Assembly (NCBI GenBank): GCA_017414965.1
Contig: JAFQJL010000026.1
Span: 1 to 64,000, forward strand
DNA length: 64,000 bases
Reading direction: 5' to 3'
Source of the DNA: Clostridia bacterium
GTDB taxonomy: Bacteria; Bacillota; Clostridia; Oscillospirales; Acutalibacteraceae
A program made the translations under genes and the position numbers. Under the pieces are notes generated by a model, which saw only the letters and a list, made by a program, of their open reading frames with translations, did no database searches and was not told the origin of the DNA. Shown here piece after piece: positions 33,443 to 40,666 of this stretch; position 1 is the stretch's first letter; every line of letters begins with the position of its first letter.

Positions 33443-33471
33443 TTGACTTTTAAGCGGCGAAATGGTATCAT
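33443..33471 (+). promoter_or_regulatory. Promoter of the oxidoreductase gene
   Basis: TTGACT (33443-33448), 17 bp, TATCAT (33466-33471). Confidence 0.65.
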
Positions 33472-33504
33472 CGAGTTGTCAGAATTTGTATAGTGAGGTG
33501 CGTT

Positions 33505-34521
33505 ATGAACAAGATTCGTTGGACGGTGATTGGCGCCGGCGGCATTGCCGACCGTCGCGCCATTCCGGCTTTGTTAGAAGATGACCAAAACGAGATCGTG
33601 GCGGTGATGGATCGCGTGGAATCCGAAGCGCAACGCGTGGCCGAAAAATTCGGTGTACCCGCGTATTTTACCGATGCCGAGGAGATGCTGGCCGCCGTGC
33701 CGTGCGATGCGGTGTATATCGGCACGCCGGTTGCCTGCCACTACGAGCAGGCGATGACGGCGCTCAAATACGGCGTGCATACCTTCATTGAAAAACCGAT
33801 CGCCATGACCGAGGCGGAAGGCCGTCGGTTGCTGGAGGCGTTTCAGGCCGCCGGCAAACAGCTGATGATCGGGTATATGATGGGTTATCACAACCTACAT
33901 AAAAAAGCGCGCGAGCTGGTGCAGACCGGCGGTCTGGGCACGCTGAACTTGGTGCGGATGCAGTTCTCCTGTTGGTATCCGGAGATCGCCGGCGCGTGGC
34001 GCCAGAAGAAATCGCTCGGCGGCGGTGGCTGTTTTATGGATCTGGCGGTGCATTGTCTGGATCTGTTTACCACCATCACCGGCGACAGCATTGCGGATTG
34101 CTGCAGTTACGTGGCCAACCGTACCTTCTCCTACGAAACCGAGGATAGTGCGATGCTGATGTTCCGTTCCAAACAGGGCGTGCTGGGCACCATCGCGGTC
34201 AACTTTAACATTCCGGACGCGTGCGCGGCTTCTAAACTGGAGATTTACGGCACCGACGGCAGCTTGGTTGCCGAGGGAACGATGGGGCAGGAGGAGCGCG
34301 GCTCGATGCGATATGTGTACTCGCCGCAGGGTTCCTACGAAGCACAGCAGTCTCGCACGACGGCGGAGCCGCAGGTTTGGCAGGGCGGCGGCGAAAATAT
34401 CTATTTGAAGCAGTTTAAGGACTTCAATTCTCTGCTGACGGGCGGCCGTCCGAATTATGATAACGTCGAAAAATCGCTGGCGATCCAGGCGATCTGCGAT
34501 CGGGTGTATCAGAACGTATGA
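33505..34521 (+). CDS. Gfo/Idh/MocA family oxidoreductase
   Basis: A 338-residue NAD(P)-dependent sugar or cyclitol oxidoreductase. The N-terminal Rossmann motif is TVIGAGGIADRRAIPAL; VYIGTPVACHYEQAMTALKYGVHTFIEKPIAMT holds the catalytic EKP lysine. GGGGCFMDLAVHCLDLF carries the conserved D/H pair of the second domain. The substrate is unknown. GAGGTG stands before ATG 33505. The FliB-like gene overlaps its end by four bases, so the pair is co-translated although no functional link is evident. Confidence 0.9.
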   Translation: MNKIRWTVIGAGGIADRRAIPALLEDDQNEIVAVMDRVESEAQRVAEKFGVPAYFTDAEEMLAAVPCDAVYIGTPVACHYEQAMTALKYGVHTFIEKPIAMTEAEGRRLLEAFQAAGKQLMIGYMMGYHNLHKKARELVQTGGLGTLNLVRMQFSCWYPEIAGAWRQKKSLGGGGCFMDLAVHCLDLFTTITGDSIADCCSYVANRTFSYETEDSAMLMFRSKQGVLGTIAVNFNIPDACAASKLEIYGTDGSLVAEGTMGQEERGSMRYVYSPQGSYEAQQSRTTAEPQVWQGGGENIYLKQFKDFNSLLTGGRPNYDNVEKSLAIQAICDRVYQNV

Positions 34522-35411
34522 AACACGTAAAACCGCAGTATACCACGGCGTTTCGCTGCATCGCGTCGCGGTGTCGCCATTCCTGCTGTGTCGGTTGGGA
34601 GATCGAGGTGGACGCGGCCGCACAGGCGCGGTACGCCGCCGTCGACGGACCGATAAGGGAACGCTTGGCGACGCATATTGTGGACGGTCAGTTTGCGCTG
34701 ACGCCTGACGAACGCTGCCCGTTTTTGAACGAAAACGGGCTTTGCGATATTATTACCGAGCTGGGCGAGGCGGCACTTTGTCAGATCTGCGCCGACCACC
34801 CGCGTTTTCGGCATTTTTACACCGATCGCGTGGAGGAGGGGCTCGGTCTTTGCTGCGAGGAGGCGGCGCGCTTGTTGCTGTCCGATTCAAACGGTATGTC
34901 ACTTTTGGTCGAGGGGGAGGAGGACGCCACCTCTGCAGAGACGGCGTTTTTTGCGTTTCGGCAATCCTTGGCAGACGACTTGGCTGCCGACGATCGTCCG
35001 TTGGATGAGCGACTGGAGGGATGGCTCGATGCAGTGGAAACGCCACTGCCGACAGCCGATTGGTACGCATTTTACAGCGGTTTGGAGCGATTGGATCCGT
35101 CATGGGATGCGTATTTGACGGCGCTTTCCGGCGGACTGTCGCCCATCCCTGCCGGTTGGGAAACGGCGTTTGCCAACTTGGCGATTTACTTCTTGTTTCG
35201 GCATCTGGCGGATGCGTGGGAGGAGGATCGCTTGGGCGCGGGCGTGGCGTTTGCGGTGCTCAGCACGCGCGTGATCGCCACGATCTTTGCGTCCGGCGAG
35301 TTGACCGAAGAACGCTTGACGGATATCGCCCGTGCCTACTCGGCCGAGGTGGAATACTCGGAGGAGAATATCGCGCGGCTTCTGGAAAAATGTGCGACAT
35401 TTTCCGATTGA
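34518..35411 (+). CDS. FliB-like (flagellin lysine-N-methylase family) Cys-cluster protein
   Basis: A 297-residue protein. The N-terminal third has many cysteines: FRCIASRCRHSCCVGWEIEVD, then ERCPFLNENGLCDIITELGEAALCQICADHPR and GLCCEEAARLLL. This pattern matches FliB/YkgJ-type proteins, presumed to hold an Fe-S cluster or zinc; FliB methylates flagellin lysines in Salmonella. No flagellar genes occur in the window, and the family is common in Clostridia without flagella, so its substrate here is open. The start overlaps the oxidoreductase stop (ATGA). Confidence 0.75.
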   Translation: MKHVKPQYTTAFRCIASRCRHSCCVGWEIEVDAAAQARYAAVDGPIRERLATHIVDGQFALTPDERCPFLNENGLCDIITELGEAALCQICADHPRFRHFYTDRVEEGLGLCCEEAARLLLSDSNGMSLLVEGEEDATSAETAFFAFRQSLADDLAADDRPLDERLEGWLDAVETPLPTADWYAFYSGLERLDPSWDAYLTALSGGLSPIPAGWETAFANLAIYFLFRHLADAWEEDRLGAGVAFAVLSTRVIATIFASGELTEERLTDIARAYSAEVEYSEENIARLLEKCATFSD

Positions 35412-35435
35412 CAAGCGCCTTTCTTGTGATATAAT
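35408..35435 (+). promoter_or_regulatory. Promoter of tmRNA
   Basis: TTGACA (35408-35413), 16 bp, TATAAT (35430-35435). The -35 overlaps the stop codon of the preceding gene. Confidence 0.82.
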
Positions 35436-35461
35436 AATAGCACGGCTCACGCCGTCGATAG

Positions 35462-35812
35462 GGGGGCGTAAAGGTTTCGACGGGGATTGTGAGTTATGGT
35501 AAGCGGGTAGTGGTGTCGACCACTTAAAAACGACAAACTTTTCAAATTAAACGACAACAATAAAGTTGCTCTCGCTGCCTAATTAAAGGCGGCCGTCTCG
35601 CCCGATAGTACCGCGGATCGGATCGAGGCGTGTTTGAAGCGGTGAACGTGAACGAAGGCCTGCTGCTGCCTTCGTCATGACTGGGCAGCTACCGTAGCCA
35701 GAAGCCTGTCTGTCGGCGTCTGGTGAGGGGAATCCTCATAGACAGCCTGCACCCGGAGAAAGCTGTAACAAGTGGTTTTCGGACGCGAGTTCGACTCTCG
35801 CCGCCTCCACCA
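35462..35812 (+). ncRNA. ssrA: tmRNA (SsrA)
   Basis: A 351-nt transfer-messenger RNA that rescues stalled ribosomes and adds a degradation tag. The 5' end GGGGGCG pairs with CGCCTCC (35802-35808) to form the acceptor stem, followed by discriminator A and encoded CCA. The T arm GCGAGTTCGACTCTCGC is at 35784-35801. The reading frame ends NDNNKVALAA at TAA 35580-35582. The resume codon is uncertain because two similar AACGACAA copies exist (35529 and 35550), allowing a longer tag that includes NDKLFKL. No tmRNA split or intron is seen. Confidence 0.95.
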
Positions 35813-35817
35813 ATACT

Positions 35818-35858
35818 AATTAAGGTTGATTCAAAACGAATCAACCTTAATTTTTTTG
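35818..35858 (+). terminator. Terminator of tmRNA
   Basis: A 13-bp stem TTAAGGTTGATTC/GAATCAACCTTAA with T7. Confidence 0.9.
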
Positions 35859-36094
35859 TGCTTTTTCACCTGTTATCAGCAATTTTATTTGTATAAGGCG
35901 TTGTAAAAATAGAGCTTTGTACTAAAATTATATCGGGAATATAAGGTTACCGCATTACCGAAAAATGCCTAAAATCGGCATTTTTACCCTCTGCCCGGCA
36001 ATGAATATTTGCTCCCGTAAACGAACAAATCTGCCGTCAACGAACACTTTTACCGTCAACGAACACCGAAAACATAACATGTTATGAATTTAAA
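35859..36094. other. AT-rich non-coding stretch after tmRNA
   Basis: No gene is visible. It holds a hairpin AAAAATGCC/GGCATTTTT near 35961-35986, the three 19-bp-spaced repeats at 36015-36065 and a 14-bp palindrome CATAACATGTTATG at 36073-36086. tmRNA 3' ends are common integration sites, but no second copy of the tmRNA end was found in the window. Confidence 0.6.
36015..36065 (+). repeat. Three iteron-like direct repeats
   Basis: CCGTAAACGAACA, CCGTCAACGAACA and CCGTCAACGAACA start at 36015, 36034 and 36053, an exact 19-bp period. The 13-bp core is almost invariant while the spacers vary. This looks like a protein-binding array. Confidence 0.75.
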
Positions 36095-36128
36095 ATAATA
36101 GCACAAACGAATTCGTTTGTGCTATTAT
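36095..36128. terminator. Bidirectional terminator, perfect 34-bp palindrome
   Basis: ATAATAGCACAAACGA and its exact complement, centred on AT, with flanking A/T runs. It lies 10 bp after the stop of the minus-strand gene at 36139. Confidence 0.75.
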
Positions 36129-36138
36129 ATATTATTGA

Positions 36139-37095
36139 TTATAAACCTAATAACTCCTTTTTCTTTTTTTCAAATTCTTCGGCTGTAATGATACCTTCAT
36201 CTGCTAATTGCTTATATTTGCGAATTTCATCTGCAGCGGAAATAGGTGCACTATCTACAGCTTTTCTTGTACGAGTTGCCTTTGGCGCGCTATCTTCAGT
36301 TTCTTTTTGGCGTTCATATTCTGCGGTAGCTTCAGAAAGCAATGTTACAATAAAGGCAATTTGGTCAGTGTCGTTTGTCATTACAATATGCGTTTTATTA
36401 CCCGCATATAGCGTGATACCATCCGGGCGCAATTCAATATTTCCTACTTTACCGGCTGGAACCTCAAAACCATAAGTAGGAGTCATCAGAATAAATCTTT
36501 GATTTGTGATAACAAATGTGCCACGCTGAGATGTTTCTAACACTTGCTCACGCACAGCGTGTCCAGCAGATCCGCCTGAGCGATATGTAAAGTTCTTCAT
36601 AAGGCGGAGAGAATATCCTTTGCTTGCGCCAGTATATCCAGTTGTTACAGTTTTAATTTTACCACCACAAGCATTCCCGGCGTAATAGCAATGCTCATCC
36701 TTTTTTAATGCTACCGGAGAATTAAGTATAGCAAACGGCTTGGCTCTCTCAAGTGCGTTTATTGAGCCATCACACAAGGCAAAGAATTGTTCACGTGTAA
36801 ACTTTTTTGCTGACCTATGCGAAAGTCCTCTGTTTTTAAGCCTTTGTACACAGTTAGCGCAAATTTCACCATAGGCGGTGCTCTTTTTTCCACTTTCTTG
36901 ATGATTTCCGCACACCGGACAAGTATAGCTTTCGGGAACAAATTCTCTATCATCGGAAGGTGGTGTGGTAGATGCACCTGCCGGTGCGCCCGTACCGTTG
37001 GCAAACCGATTTGCCTTTGTTTGCCATTCTTCCGCTTTCTTTTGCATATTATCTACGGTTTCCTGTGCCTTATTTATAAAATCAAATAATCCCAT
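36139..37095 (-). CDS. Zinc-ribbon, PH-like and SHOCT domain protein
   Basis: A 318-residue soluble protein in four parts: a helical N-terminus starting MGLFDFINKAQETVDNMQKK; a double CxxC zinc ribbon (YTCPVCGNHQESGKK, then ICANCVQRLKNRG, about 58-85); a PH-like beta domain (GTFVITNQRFILMTPTYGFEV, about 192-245); and a C-terminal SHOCT helix pair (DEIRKYKQLADEGIITAEEFEKKKKELLGL). This domain set resembles DUF4428-type membrane-surface proteins. It is the last gene of a three-gene minus-strand operon and AT-rich. The gene at 37110 has the same MGLFD start. Confidence 0.65.
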   Translation of the reverse strand: MGLFDFINKAQETVDNMQKKAEEWQTKANRFANGTGAPAGASTTPPSDDREFVPESYTCPVCGNHQESGKKSTAYGEICANCVQRLKNRGLSHRSAKKFTREQFFALCDGSINALERAKPFAILNSPVALKKDEHCYYAGNACGGKIKTVTTGYTGASKGYSLRLMKNFTYRSGGSAGHAVREQVLETSQRGTFVITNQRFILMTPTYGFEVPAGKVGNIELRPDGITLYAGNKTHIVMTNDTDQIAFIVTLLSEATAEYERQKETEDSAPKATRTRKAVDSAPISAADEIRKYKQLADEGIITAEEFEKKKKELLGL

Positions 37096-37109
37096 TATTC
37101 AAAGTCCCC

Positions 37110-38183
37110 TTACTTCTTGTAAATCGTAGTCTTCACGCCTTTCAAAGACTGCTCAACCTTCTTTACGGAAAGTTTATCTTCAATTATACCTAAGCCGATA
37201 TGATAGCCTTTGCTTTTGTACCAAAAATTCAAAGTGGCGCTACCAATACGATTATCCTTTAAATATCCAATACTACCAAAACACTCAAATTCCGGCATTG
37301 CTTCGTAATGCTCCCGTGTTGTGATATACAATTCAAACGGGTATTTTGATTGTTTTCCGCTTGCTGTCAGCGGCGCATATTCAAAATATGTATACAATTT
37401 TTGAGAGAAGTTACTATTGAACACAATCTCAGAGATTGGGATATTTAATGCTTCACGTATCTTTAATTGCTTTCTAATCGAGTTGAGCAGATCATTAACC
37501 AATTCAATGCCTTCAAATATACTTGCCTTATCACAATCGGAAACAAGCATTAAATTTCTGCCATTAACCGAATACGTTTGTGTAACAGCAAAACCATTAG
37601 GCTTTGCGTTTTGGTCAATAGAAATGGCGTTGCTATCGGCAAATTGTTTTTGCGCCTTCTTTGCACTTGTTGCTTCGGGCGAATGTGCTTCAATTATATC
37701 GAAATGGGTAACTATCGCATCTGCGCCTTTTGAAGTTGGTTTGTCATCTGCTAAATAGCCGTTACTAATTAAAAATTGCTTTTCCTTCTCAAACTCTATA
37801 CCATACTTGTACTCAAAATAAGACGGTACTTTCTTCTGCCCGTTTTTACCAACCCAGTATAGCAAATAAATGTGTCCCGGCAACAATCCATCACTAAAAG
37901 GCGTCATCATACTAATAGGGATTATTGACTGCTTCGGGAAGTTTTCGGCCTGTTCAAGCCAATTCGTGTTTCTTTCACGATCCAAAGAAATAAACGGCTT
38001 AATAGGATATGAGCTATAGTATTTATTGTAAATTCTACCTCTGTATCTATCACTTGCCGTCAATTTCTGCATATCGTCTATCTGAGCCGGTGTAATAGTT
38101 CTCCTATCTATTGTTTGAGTTTCCTGCGGCTGTTTGCTCACAGTAGCACCCAATAAGCTATTCAGTTTATCAAACAAGCCCAC
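37110..38183 (-). CDS. Unknown protein with MGLFD N-terminus
   Basis: A 357-residue soluble protein. The N-terminus MGLFDKLNSLLGATVS resembles that of the next gene (MGLFDFINKAQ), suggesting a shared localisation or partner-binding signal. Visible landmarks are YEYKYGIEFEKEKQFLISNGYL and a C-terminal beta-rich region (FELYITTREHYEAMPEFECFGSI). I do not recognise a family. It lies 14 bp before the zinc-ribbon gene and 17 bp after the lipoprotein gene, so the three are one operon. Confidence 0.6.
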   Translation of the reverse strand: MGLFDKLNSLLGATVSKQPQETQTIDRRTITPAQIDDMQKLTASDRYRGRIYNKYYSSYPIKPFISLDRERNTNWLEQAENFPKQSIIPISMMTPFSDGLLPGHIYLLYWVGKNGQKKVPSYFEYKYGIEFEKEKQFLISNGYLADDKPTSKGADAIVTHFDIIEAHSPEATSAKKAQKQFADSNAISIDQNAKPNGFAVTQTYSVNGRNLMLVSDCDKASIFEGIELVNDLLNSIRKQLKIREALNIPISEIVFNSNFSQKLYTYFEYAPLTASGKQSKYPFELYITTREHYEAMPEFECFGSIGYLKDNRIGSATLNFWYKSKGYHIGLGIIEDKLSVKKVEQSLKGVKTTIYKK

Positions 38184-38200
38184 AGTATCACTCCTTTTAT

Positions 38201-38896
38201 TTATTTTGCAAAATAGTTATAATTCCAAACATCCATCGTTTCATCGTCAAACGGACCGTACACAACATAATCTATCCTTGCTTCTGTAGCGTTACCGTTT
38301 TCATCAACCCAAACCATAACGCCAAAAGAATCGCTCATTTTGGGAATAACACTATCGCCAGAATTTATGAGTTCATAAAATTTAGCGTATCTAGTGTCAT
38401 TCCCGGTATCGGTTGGTTCTGAAACGGACATTTCCTCCTTGAAATATTGTTGGATTTTTTCTTCAGGGAGATATGTAGCAATAATATCTAATGCATCTTC
38501 AAAGGAAACCGCTTCATCAAATCTATAAAAATAAATGTCTACAGCAGAAATATATTCTACTTCATTACCGTTCACTTCATCTTCGCTTGTGCTAATCTTC
38601 ATAATATGGTCATCGCCATAAACCGAATCAAAATGACCGCCGACAACTACTTTCTTTGCATCAATTTCATTTTCCCATATAGAAGTTGCCGCCTGAACAT
38701 CATCTAAATACATGGGGTGATTTGCTTTTAGCACTATTTCCTTATCACTACCAAGTTCAACTTGTGATGATGTATCAGTCTTGTCGTTTCCACTTGTGCT
38801 TTTATCATCTGTTTGCGGTGTAGGTAAAAGAGAAAAGCACCCCGAAAGAGTTGATATGCAGATTATCAAACATAATAAAACACAAAGTTTTTTCAT
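38201..38896 (-). CDS. Lipoprotein of unknown function
   Basis: A 231-residue exported lipoprotein. The signal peptide MKKLCVLLCLIICISTLSGC ends in the lipobox LSGC. A Ser/Thr/Asp-rich linker (TDDKSTSGNDKTDTSSQ) follows, then a globular acidic domain with YDVVY-like strands and several aspartates. ATG 38896 follows AAGGAA; an earlier in-frame ATG has no binding site. It heads the operon with the two MGLFD proteins and is preceded by a structured leader with a terminator, so expression may be attenuated. Confidence 0.7.
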   Translation of the reverse strand: MKKLCVLLCLIICISTLSGCFSLLPTPQTDDKSTSGNDKTDTSSQVELGSDKEIVLKANHPMYLDDVQAATSIWENEIDAKKVVVGGHFDSVYGDDHIMKISTSEDEVNGNEVEYISAVDIYFYRFDEAVSFEDALDIIATYLPEEKIQQYFKEEMSVSEPTDTGNDTRYAKFYELINSGDSVIPKMSDSFGVMVWVDENGNATEARIDYVVYGPFDDETMDVWNYNYFAK

Positions 38897-38922
38897 AGCA
38901 TTTCCTTCTTTCATTATCTATC

Positions 38923-39070
38923 TAATAAAAAAGTGCGCAGCCGAAACTGCGCACCGAAAAACGCAGCCCGATCTGTTGCGACACAGTTCACTCCAAACAG
39001 GAAATGACATCGAGGCATACATTTTTACCAAAAGTATGCCTGTTCAGAGTAATATTAAACTGTGTCGCAA
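38923..39070 (-). ncRNA. Structured leader RNA or small RNA ending in a terminator
   Basis: Minus-strand reading. The outer arms TTGCGACACAGTT (38976-38988) and AACTGTGTCGCAA (39058-39070) pair perfectly over 13 bp and enclose a hairpin GGCATAC/GTATGCC (39014-39020 and 39034-39040). Next comes a terminator stem GTGCGCAG/CTGCGCAC (38933-38954) with a T-run. Upstream is an extended -10 TGGTATACT (39075-39080). The RNA would start at the outer stem and stop 27 bp before the lipoprotein gene. No known riboswitch or T-box motif was recognised. Confidence 0.55.
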
Positions 39071-39074
39071 AAAC

Positions 39075-39083
39075 AGTATACCA
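39075..39083 (-). promoter_or_regulatory. Extended -10 promoter of the leader RNA
   Basis: Minus strand TGG followed by TATACT (39080-39075), the extended -10 class; the -35 is weak. Confidence 0.5.
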
Positions 39084-39121
39084 CAATTAATTATAAAAAT
39101 AAAGCATTTTACAAATTTTTA

Positions 39122-39130
39122 TGTTATAAT
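39122..39130 (+). promoter_or_regulatory. Extended -10 promoter of the two-TM protein gene
   Basis: TGT followed by TATAAT (39125-39130) with no clear -35; start codon 30 bp downstream. Confidence 0.5.
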
Positions 39131-39159
39131 AAGTTTGATATAAACGGAGGTCAATGTTT

Positions 39160-39858
39160 ATGAAAAAGAAAAACAAAAATCGCTCTATTGTAAAATGGTG
39201 GATGTTCCCTGTATATCTTGTTGTATGCATTATAATTTTTATAGTAATATATTTGGTTTTTAGCGGCGAAAGCATAATTCCCGCTGGTAAAAATCTTTCA
39301 AGAAGTGATTGGCTTGCTTTTTTGGGTGCCTACATAACATTTATTGGGACAGCTGCAATAAGTGCCATTGCCGTTTTTCAAACCCATTATTACAATAAAG
39401 TAGAAAAAGAACGCAGACAGGAAGAACGTTATGAAAAAATCCAACCTATTTTTAGTGTAAAAATTGTTGACAAGAATTGTTTGCCAGACGGTACAGCGGT
39501 AGCGTTCAATTTCAAAAACCCTCCCAAGTACGATAATGTAAAAGTATCGGTTGAAAACGTGAGCGAATATCCCATAGCACACGTAATTGCATTCAATAAA
39601 TACATTACTCCAATATTAAAAACTGGCGAAATCCTGAGCTTACACTGTGCGTATAGCGATTCGATGGATGCTCAAAAATGGGCAGATAAAATGATAGTAT
39701 TGCTTGAAAGTGAATTCGAAAGAACTGATGATGGCTATCCAAAATCTTTTTGTATTAATTATGATGATATAGACGGCAACTCTATGTATCAGATTTTTGA
39801 GCTCAAAGATTTCGATGGTACGAAATATTATCAAATGACAGAACGCTGCGAAGTTTGA
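39160..39858 (+). CDS. Membrane protein with two N-terminal helices, unknown
   Basis: A 232-residue protein. A basic start (KKKNKNRSIVKWW) precedes helix one (MFPVYLVVCIIIFIVIYLVF) and, after a short loop, helix two (LGAYITFIGTAAISAIAVF). A charged coiled stretch (NKVEKERRQEERYEKIQ) leads to a C-terminal beta-rich cytoplasmic domain. This topology (two helices, coiled coil, soluble domain) is frequent in poorly described phage and defence-island proteins, but no family is recognised. ATG 39160 lies nine bases after GGAGG; ATG 39154 is too close. It is divergent from the leader RNA and lipoprotein operon. Confidence 0.6.
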   Translation: MKKKNKNRSIVKWWMFPVYLVVCIIIFIVIYLVFSGESIIPAGKNLSRSDWLAFLGAYITFIGTAAISAIAVFQTHYYNKVEKERRQEERYEKIQPIFSVKIVDKNCLPDGTAVAFNFKNPPKYDNVKVSVENVSEYPIAHVIAFNKYITPILKTGEILSLHCAYSDSMDAQKWADKMIVLLESEFERTDDGYPKSFCINYDDIDGNSMYQIFELKDFDGTKYYQMTERCEV

Positions 39859-39900
39859 TTTCTCCGCACGTGATTCCCCGTTCACAATAATTTATCAATT

Positions 39901-39940
39901 ACCGCGTCTACTTATAATAGGCGCGGTGATTTTGTTTTTC
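39901..39940 (+). terminator. Terminator after the two-TM protein gene
   Basis: ACCGCGTC (39901-39908) pairs with GGCGCGGT (39920-39927) over an 11-base loop, followed by TTTTGTTTTT. Confidence 0.7.
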
Positions 39941-40019
39941 GGGGACTTGACTTTTCGGAAATTTTGAGCATCTTTATTAAACCAAGCCGCAGGGCTAATA
40001 TTTTGAAAGAGGTGCCTTT

Positions 40020-40214
40020 ATGAAAATTCAAAAGCCATTGCCGGGGATGACCCCCGAGGAAACCGAAAGACAGCTCCACTATATGAACGCTGTCATTATG
40101 TTCAAGATGATGCACTCCCGCGGTATCATCAATGAAAAAGAACTGCATTTATGCAAGGAAGAGATGCTGAAAAAGTACAAACCACCCCTTGATCCGTACA
40201 AAGATGAGGTATAA
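40020..40214 (+). CDS. SHOCT-like small protein, mobile-element type
   Basis: A 64-residue protein (MTPEETERQLHYMNAVIMFKMMHSRGIINEKELHLCKEEMLKKY) with the two-helix SHOCT-like pattern. Proteins of exactly this kind often stand before large serine recombinase genes in Clostridia mobile elements (family knowledge, not checked here). No recombinase follows, so this may be what is left of an element. The site AAAGAGGTG precedes ATG 40020. It ends the coding part of the AT-rich island. Confidence 0.65.
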   Translation: MKIQKPLPGMTPEETERQLHYMNAVIMFKMMHSRGIINEKELHLCKEEMLKKYKPPLDPYKDEV

Positions 40215-40341
40215 AAATGACTCAAAAAGTACGTTTGCACCCCCTTGGGTCAAAAAACAGCTATTTTGCACCCAGCACCCCCGAAAACCAAGCAAAATGC
40301 ACCCCCTGCCGATTTTTGTATCAAAATTAGGCGGTATCTTC
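40215..40341. other. Non-coding stretch after the SHOCT-like gene
   Basis: Short C-runs (CACCCCC) recur at about 40239, 40264 and 40311, but no gene is convincing. It runs into a terminator at 40342. Confidence 0.4.
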
Positions 40342-40388
40342 AAAAAAAGAACGAACTTTTGTCTACCAAAAGTTCGTTCTTTTTTTTA
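40342..40388 (+). terminator. Strong intrinsic terminator
   Basis: A-run, stem AAGAACGAACTTTT/AAAAGTTCGTTCTT over a GTCTACC loop, then T8. It directly borders the hairpin array. Confidence 0.88.
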
Positions 40389-40389
40389 T

Positions 40390-40568
40390 CCAAGCCGCAG
40401 GCTTGGCATATCATCGCCGCACAAAGTGCGGTGCATATCATCAGCCCCTTTGGGGCTGTATCTCATCACGCACCAGCGTGTATTTTTCCTGCGGCTTGAT
40501 GAGATGCAACACTGCGTGTTGATGATATACAATTCCTTCGGAATTGATGATATGCACGGCTTCGCCGT
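40390..40568. repeat. Palindromic hairpin array
   Basis: Seven short hairpins stand in a row: 40390-40406, 40417-40432, 40443-40457, 40468-40479, 40508-40520, 40531-40545 and 40556-40568. They are separated by 9-10-base linkers. The linkers on the left read (g)CATATCATC, GCATATCATC, GTATCTCATC; those on the right read GATGAGATGC, GATGATATAC, GATGATATGC, i.e. the complements in mirrored order. CAAGCCGCAGG (40391) also pairs with CCTGCGGCTTG (40488). The whole 179 bp can fold as one branched stem. Two loops are C-UUCG-G. No gene fits here. Confidence 0.8.
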
Positions 40569-40598
40569 GATTTATGTAAGAGTTCAAACTCATAATAC

Positions 40599-40627
40599 TT
40601 GACAATTTTCGTTAGAAGTAGTAAACT
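40599..40627 (+). promoter_or_regulatory. Promoter of the Thr-rich lipoprotein gene
   Basis: TTGACA (40599-40604), 17 bp, TAAACT (40622-40627). Confidence 0.72.
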
Positions 40628-40666
40628 GATTACATATAGTTTTTGACGAAAAGAGGAGGTCCCGAA

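Noticed and set aside
35784-35812. Separate tRNA gene by its T arm and CCA
   Set aside because: It is the tRNA-like 3' domain of tmRNA; the acceptor stem pairs with 35462.
36015-36065. LexA boxes in the three CGAACA-containing repeats
   Set aside because: Only direct half-sites, without the GTTCG second half; no gene start follows them.
38923-39070. T-box leader
   Set aside because: No T-box consensus (TGGNACCGCG) and no specifier loop; the downstream gene is not an aminoacylation or amino-acid gene.
40189-40602. Open frames running through the hairpin array
   Set aside because: They cross a strong terminator and seven perfect hairpins; no ribosome binding site; the translation is only the repeat.
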